A stretch of DNA of 35,982 nt. Source: Bacillota bacterium (GTDB lineage Bacteria; Bacillota; Clostridia; Lachnospirales; Lachnospiraceae). Below are positions 31,697 through 35,982 of this stretch, piece after piece. Position numbers and translations under genes: made by a program. Each line of letters starts with the position of its first letter. Position 1 is the first letter of the stretch. The DNA lies in the NCBI GenBank assembly GCA_023443225.1, contig JAEZVF010000105.1, positions 1 to 35,982 on the forward strand, read 5' to 3'. The notes under the pieces were generated by a model. It did no database searches, was not told the DNA's origin, and saw nothing but the letters and a program-made list of their open reading frames with translations.

Positions 31697-31945
31697 TACC
31701 GTATCCCTTTCTTATGCAAAGCCCGTATCCAAAGTGCGGGATTCTTGTTATAATCAAGTATTTTCTTAGGATCAAAACCCTGGGCAGTTGGACTGGCCAG
31801 ATGTATTGGTATCAAATCACAAATCCTTGATGTCTTTTACCGCGCTTAAGTCTTCCTTGGAAATATCACAGTTTCTCACATAATAACCGAATATTTCATT
31901 CTTAACATCAATACCTTGGAACGTTATTAAGTTAAGATTTATAGT
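31697..31945 (-). pseudogene. Decayed fragment of the S8 lipoprotein gene
   Basis: The minus strand reads LITFQGIDVKNEIFGYYVRN followed by CDISKEDLSAVKDIKDL, nearly the same as residues 81-116 of the intact S8 protein. A stop and at least one frameshift follow, then PKKILDYNKNPALWIRALHK and KGI, matching residues about 134-156. Neither signal peptide nor catalytic triad is present. It is the remnant of a second S8 gene or of a local duplication. Bases 31627-31696 and 31946-32057 hold no other gene. Confidence 0.85.
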
Positions 31946-32057
31946 AAAACCATAGTCCAAACTCGAATTGAATTGTGAATCCTTTGGAATCATAATGTTA
32001 AAGATAAACTTGTAGGTGTAATACTGCACGAAGGTGAAAATGTTTGGAGGAAAAGCA

Positions 32058-32759
32058 ATGGAATTTATTTCATTTAAAAATGTATATAAAGAATATGGCT
32101 CAGGTGATAATCTTGTAAAAGCATTAGATGGTGCGGATTTTTCAATTAAGAAGGGAGAACTGGCTGTAATACTTGGTTCTTCCGGAGCAGGAAAAACGAC
32201 CGCACTCAATATATTGGGCGGTATGGATAACGTAACAAGAGGCAGAGTGCTATTTGATGGCAATGATATTACGAACTGGAAGGAGGAGCAGTTATGTCTA
32301 TACCGCCGAAATGATGTGGGATTTGTATTTCAGTTTTACAACCTGGTGCCCAATCTGACTGCCTTGGAAAACGTGGAATTGGCAGCCCAAATCTGCGCTG
32401 ACAGCTTAGATGCTTCTGCAACCTTGGACAAGGTTGGACTTGGTGATCGAAAAAACAATTTTCCGGCCCAGTTATCCGGTGGCGAACAACAACGGGTTTC
32501 CATTGCCCGTGCCGTAGCGAAAAACCCCAAACTGTTATTATGCGATGAACCGACAGGAGCACTGGACTATGTAACCGGTAAGCAGATTTTACAAATCTTA
32601 CAGGATACCTGCCGTAAAGAAGGTATCACGGTTATAATTATCACACACAATAGTGCCATAGCGCCAATGGCCGATAAAGTACTTCGGTTTAAAAGTGGCA
32701 AAGTGGTAGATGTGACAATCAATGCTGACCCTATACACATTTCAGAAATTGAGTGGTGA
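32058..32759 (+). CDS. ABC transporter ATP-binding protein, LolD/MacB type
   Basis: 233 residues: Walker A GSSGAGKTT (40-48), Q-loop FVFQFYNLVP, signature LSGGEQQR, Walker B LLLCDEPTGALD, H-loop IITHN. This sequence class pairs with FtsX-like permeases that export or extract lipids, peptides or antibiotics. The ATG at 32058 has GGAGG 7 bases before it; a start at 32034 lacks one. The permease gene begins 4 bases after the stop. Confidence 0.95.
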   Translation: MEFISFKNVYKEYGSGDNLVKALDGADFSIKKGELAVILGSSGAGKTTALNILGGMDNVTRGRVLFDGNDITNWKEEQLCLYRRNDVGFVFQFYNLVPNLTALENVELAAQICADSLDASATLDKVGLGDRKNNFPAQLSGGEQQRVSIARAVAKNPKLLLCDEPTGALDYVTGKQILQILQDTCRKEGITVIIITHNSAIAPMADKVLRFKSGKVVDVTINADPIHISEIEW

Positions 32760-32763
32760 CAAG

Positions 32764-35514
32764 ATGAGAAAAAGTGCATTTTATAAAGATGTTTTTCGCA
32801 CCATAAGAGATAATCTGCCCAGATTTATGGCAGTTGTTGTGATGACAGCACTTGGTATAGGTGTATTTACTGGATTTACAGCTGGGTGTATGGATGTATT
32901 AGATTCTGCAGACTATTTCTATGATAAGCAAAACACTTATGATATTAAGATTGTATCAACCTTGGGACTAGTGGATGATGATATATCTGCGGTGTCTAAT
33001 CTTGAAAATGTGAGTACCGTGTTCGGTAATTGTAGTATGGATGTCTTGATGACGCAAAAGAATGGAAATCAACTTTTAGCAAGCGTGACCACACTTGATA
33101 CAGATGGTATGAACGAACCTTATGTGCTTGAAGGTATACTGCCAAAAAAATCGGGACAGGTTGCTGTAACCTCGAAGTTCATCAACGATACCGGTTTACA
33201 AATAGGAGAGACCATCACATTAGAAGAAGGAAGCACAGGTGATGACGCTGATCCAGAAGATACCTCGTTATCAGAAAATGTGGATGAAGCAATGGATTTT
33301 AATATTTCAACAGAAAATGAGAAGGTCACACCCACATTGGCAGTGGCGAAGTATGAAATTACAGCAATTATTTTAAGCCCTCTAAATATTTCTAATAATG
33401 AGGGTAATCTTGCAGCAACATCCTTATCATCAAGCAGCATTGATTATATGATGTATATTACAAAGGGTTCCATTAAAAGTGATGTATATACAGCGGTTTA
33501 CCTTACGCTAGATGGAACTGTAGATATGGATTGCTATTCTGAAGAGTACCGGATATTGGTGGAGGACATGATAGCAGCTATCGAGAACACCATACAGGAT
33601 GAGCGGGAACAAGCTAGATATGAGGAAGTTATAGAGGCAGCTGCAAAGCAATTTGATGACAAACAGGGCGAACTTGCGGAGGGCATGCAGAAGCTTACGG
33701 AGGGCAAACAGGAGATTGAAGATGCTGCAACAGAACTCACAGAGGGGCAGGAGGAGCTGGATAATAAAAGATCAGATTATGAAGATTCCATTGCCACAGT
33801 TAAACAAAAGTTAAGCGATGCCAAGGAAGACATTGAGATTATCAGTATGACAAAGTGGTATGTTTGGGACCGTAGTGAGAATGACAGCTTTGACGGACTT
33901 GACAATGATATTAGCTTCATTCTAGCGGTCACGAAGGCTTTCCCAATTATCTTCTTTTTAGTTGCAATACTTGTTTGCCTGACAACGATGACTCGCATGG
34001 TAGAGGAGGATCGTACCTTAATTGGGACCTATAAATCACTTGGTTATACAAAACGTCAAATCAGTTTGAAATATATCCTATTTGCAGTATTAGCATGTGC
34101 TATTGGTGGTATCCTTGGTATTGTAATTGGTTTTTTTGCGCTTCCAAAAGTGATTTGGATCATTGTCAAAACCATGTATGTGTTACCAGCCTTTGGTTTG
34201 TCATTCTATCCTGTCTATGGGCTGGGTGGAGTGGGAGTGTTCCTCCTTGGGATTCTAGGGGCAACAATTCTAGCTAGTGCTGAAATGTTACACAAACGTC
34301 CGGCCGAACTAATGCGACCGAAAGCACCTAAAGAAGGAAACAGAATTCTACTAGAACGCATTCCTTTTATTTGGAAACGTCTAAAATTCCTTAATAAAGT
34401 AACCTGGCGTAACTTATTCCGGTATAAAAAACGTGCGATAATGACAATTGTAGGTATCTTAGGGTGTATGATGCTTATTGTTCTGGGATTTGGTGTGAGG
34501 GATACGGTAGGAGGTGTAATGCCGGATCAATTTAATAACGTAACGGTATATGATGCAATCGTGGTAACCAATAACCTGAATACAGACGAAATGGATTTGC
34601 TTGCAGGAGAAGTTGAAGCGTCCGGTATGGTGAAGGAGAAGCTACAACTTCAGATAACTACATTAACATTGCGTAGTAGCAGCGATAACATAGATATCAC
34701 CGTGATGGTGATACCGGACGGAGCGGACTTTGATTCTTATGTCCACCTGAAGGATATTGAAACAAATAACAAAAAATCGCTTCCGACAGAAGGTATTGTA
34801 GTCACACAAAATGCCGCTAAACAATTGAAGTTAAAAAATGGAGACACAATTTCACTACAAAATCAAGATAATCTGGAGTATGACTTTCCAGTAGCTTTCA
34901 TAACCAATAACAATATCGGTAATTATATATATCTCAGTGAAAGCTGTTATCAGGAAGCTTTTGGGGACTATGCAAGAAACTCTTTTGTATTGAACTTAGT
35001 GGATCATTCAAAGGGTGAGGAATGGCTGGATAGACTTAGTGAAGATGGTAGAATCCTTTCTGTCAGCAGTAGCCAAGATGCGATAGATACCTTTAGAAAT
35101 GTAAAAGAAATAGTAAATATGGTAGTTTATTTGTTAATAAGTATGTCAGCCATATTGGCATTGACTGTTTTATTTACCCTTTCTAATATCAATGTCAGCG
35201 AACGTGAACGAGAACTTGCCACCATAAAGGTACTGGGCTTTAAAAGAAAAGAGGTTTATACTTATGTAAATAAGGAAACCTTAATCCTGACCTTGCTTGG
35301 TATATTATTAGGAATGCCTGCTGGGTACGGTATCACTTACGCAATTCTGTCCAATGTCAGCATTGCAGATATCGCTTTCAATGTGCGTGTATCTGCTGCA
35401 GCTTATCTTACATCAGCAATACTTACGGTGATATTCACATTATTAGTTAACAAAATCACCAATAAGACTTTGAGAAAAATTCACATGGTTGAGGCATTAA
35501 AGAGTATAGAGTAA
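32764..35514 (+). CDS. FtsX-like ABC transporter permease with coiled-coil insert
   Basis: 916 residues. TM1 lies at about 18-38, followed by an extracellular region (about 39-385). That region contains a coiled coil (about 276-359; repeated Q/E-rich LTEGKQEIEDAATELTEGQE). Next is an FtsX block of three helices (about 390-510), a short basic loop (RPAELMRPKAPKEG), a second extracellular domain, and a final FtsX block ending MVEALKSIE. The coiled coil is shorter than in many clostridial relatives of over 1,000 residues. With the upstream ATPase it forms one exporter; the substrate cannot be told. No two-component system is adjacent. Confidence 0.92.
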   Translation: MRKSAFYKDVFRTIRDNLPRFMAVVVMTALGIGVFTGFTAGCMDVLDSADYFYDKQNTYDIKIVSTLGLVDDDISAVSNLENVSTVFGNCSMDVLMTQKNGNQLLASVTTLDTDGMNEPYVLEGILPKKSGQVAVTSKFINDTGLQIGETITLEEGSTGDDADPEDTSLSENVDEAMDFNISTENEKVTPTLAVAKYEITAIILSPLNISNNEGNLAATSLSSSSIDYMMYITKGSIKSDVYTAVYLTLDGTVDMDCYSEEYRILVEDMIAAIENTIQDEREQARYEEVIEAAAKQFDDKQGELAEGMQKLTEGKQEIEDAATELTEGQEELDNKRSDYEDSIATVKQKLSDAKEDIEIISMTKWYVWDRSENDSFDGLDNDISFILAVTKAFPIIFFLVAILVCLTTMTRMVEEDRTLIGTYKSLGYTKRQISLKYILFAVLACAIGGILGIVIGFFALPKVIWIIVKTMYVLPAFGLSFYPVYGLGGVGVFLLGILGATILASAEMLHKRPAELMRPKAPKEGNRILLERIPFIWKRLKFLNKVTWRNLFRYKKRAIMTIVGILGCMMLIVLGFGVRDTVGGVMPDQFNNVTVYDAIVVTNNLNTDEMDLLAGEVEASGMVKEKLQLQITTLTLRSSSDNIDITVMVIPDGADFDSYVHLKDIETNNKKSLPTEGIVVTQNAAKQLKLKNGDTISLQNQDNLEYDFPVAFITNNNIGNYIYLSESCYQEAFGDYARNSFVLNLVDHSKGEEWLDRLSEDGRILSVSSSQDAIDTFRNVKEIVNMVVYLLISMSAILALTVLFTLSNINVSERERELATIKVLGFKRKEVYTYVNKETLILTLLGILLGMPAGYGITYAILSNVSIADIAFNVRVSAAAYLTSAILTVIFTLLVNKITNKTLRKIHMVEALKSIE

Positions 35515-35725
35515 ATGCAGAGTCCTTAATCGGGATTTTTTATGCCCAAGCTTTACAACGGGGAGGCTTACGTGAAAACAACTCACTTCCTCCCTCTAAG
35601 ATGTTCCCTTACCGCATACGCTATAGAAAAAATAAGTATTACAAAGAAGCATACAGAGGTTATTAGTATGGCATAAGATGTTATTAAGCATAACCTGCTG
35701 AGCTAGTATAAGTAACTCTTTTTAA

Positions 35726-35764
35726 CATAAAACATTATTCATGTCGAAAAAATAATGTTTTATG
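35726..35764. terminator. 14-bp perfect A/T-rich hairpin
   Basis: CATAAAACATTATT (35726-35739) pairs perfectly with AATAATGTTTTATG (35751-35764), loop of 11 bases. It lies 210 bases after the permease gene. Bases 35515-35725 hold no gene that I can support. Confidence 0.6.
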
Positions 35765-35861
35765 CAGCGGACAGTTTTTTGAGGAAATATCTGATAGCAT
35801 GAGGATGTGTGAAACGAGAAAACCAAAGAAAACTCTTCAAAAGAAGAAGGAGGATATAAGA

Positions 35862-35909
35862 GTGAAAAATAAAGTAGATTTTGAGACGACCTTAACTAAG
35901 GGTTCCTAA
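35862..35909 (+). CDS. Possible 15-residue leader peptide or truncated gene start
   Basis: GTG start with a strong GAAGGAGG about 8 bases upstream, encoding MKNKVDFETTLTKGS, then TAA. The ribosome binding site is as good as any in the window. Either a leader peptide for a gene beyond the window edge, or the first codons of a gene cut off by a deletion or insertion. Nothing else is seen up to 35982. Confidence 0.35.
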   Translation: MKNKVDFETTLTKGS

Positions 35910-35982
35910 AACCCCCTTTTGAAAAGATTATGTTAATCAAAATTAGTTATCGTTGCATTTAACCAATAAAGATGTGTCATAG

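Noticed and set aside
1..35982. CRISPR array
   Set aside because: No regularly spaced direct repeats were seen anywhere. The three ATCGGA boxes are too far apart and not an array.

Overview
The window is AT-rich Gram-positive DNA. AGGAGG-type ribosome binding sites, TTG starts, and families such as DUF6143, DUF1538, MobV, S8 lipoproteins and LytTR-DUF3021 pairs point to the Clostridia, most likely Lachnospiraceae (Lachnoclostridium-like). The assignment rests on protein families; no rRNA gene is present.

Layout. (1) Bases 1-1590: the 3' end (domains V and VI) of a group II intron lies directly before glycyl-tRNA synthetase, which ends in a strong terminator. (2) About 1600-12270 is an accessory island. 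It holds an AbiF-type HEPN RNase gene, followed by a consensus promoter and a ~100-nt structured RNA with its own terminator. Next come remnants of a mobile element: a truncated MobV relaxase, a tyrosine-recombinase C-terminus without its second arginine, and an oriT-like hairpin. Then one promoter drives an OLD-family ATPase/TOPRIM nuclease (GajA-like), a UvrD-type helicase (GajB-like) and a Shedu-type PD-(D/E)XK nuclease, with a multi-spanning membrane protein behind them. The island closes with a gene broken by one stop codon, a second degenerate copy of the mobile-element flank, and a tRNA-3'-end-like fragment followed by a terminator. (3) 12394-20942 is chromosomal-type sequence: an alpha/beta hydrolase with an amber-interrupted TetR gene, a VOC protein, a MerR/Fpg-like/DUF3788 operon, a carbamoyltransferase-like protein, a second MerR-GyrI regulator, a GNAT and a PH-domain protein. 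(4) 21183-35514: an HPr-like protein without the phospho-histidine, a DUF1538 membrane protein with a three-fold PII-like protein, a LytTR-DUF3021 pair, a PAF-acetylhydrolase-like lipase, an S8 lipoprotein, two tandem DUF6143 proteins, an acyltransferase, YwbE-MutT, a decayed S8 copy and a LolD/FtsX-type ABC exporter.

The strongest candidates for new biology are the OLD/UvrD/Shedu gene row (a Gabija-like pair extended by a second nuclease) and the AbiF gene with its RNA. Both lie inside a decayed integrative element, so this is a small defence island. Other notable points are two MerR genes with textbook 19-bp-spacer promoters carrying dyads, an Fpg-like protein without the catalytic N-terminal proline, and the DUF1538/triple-PII pair.
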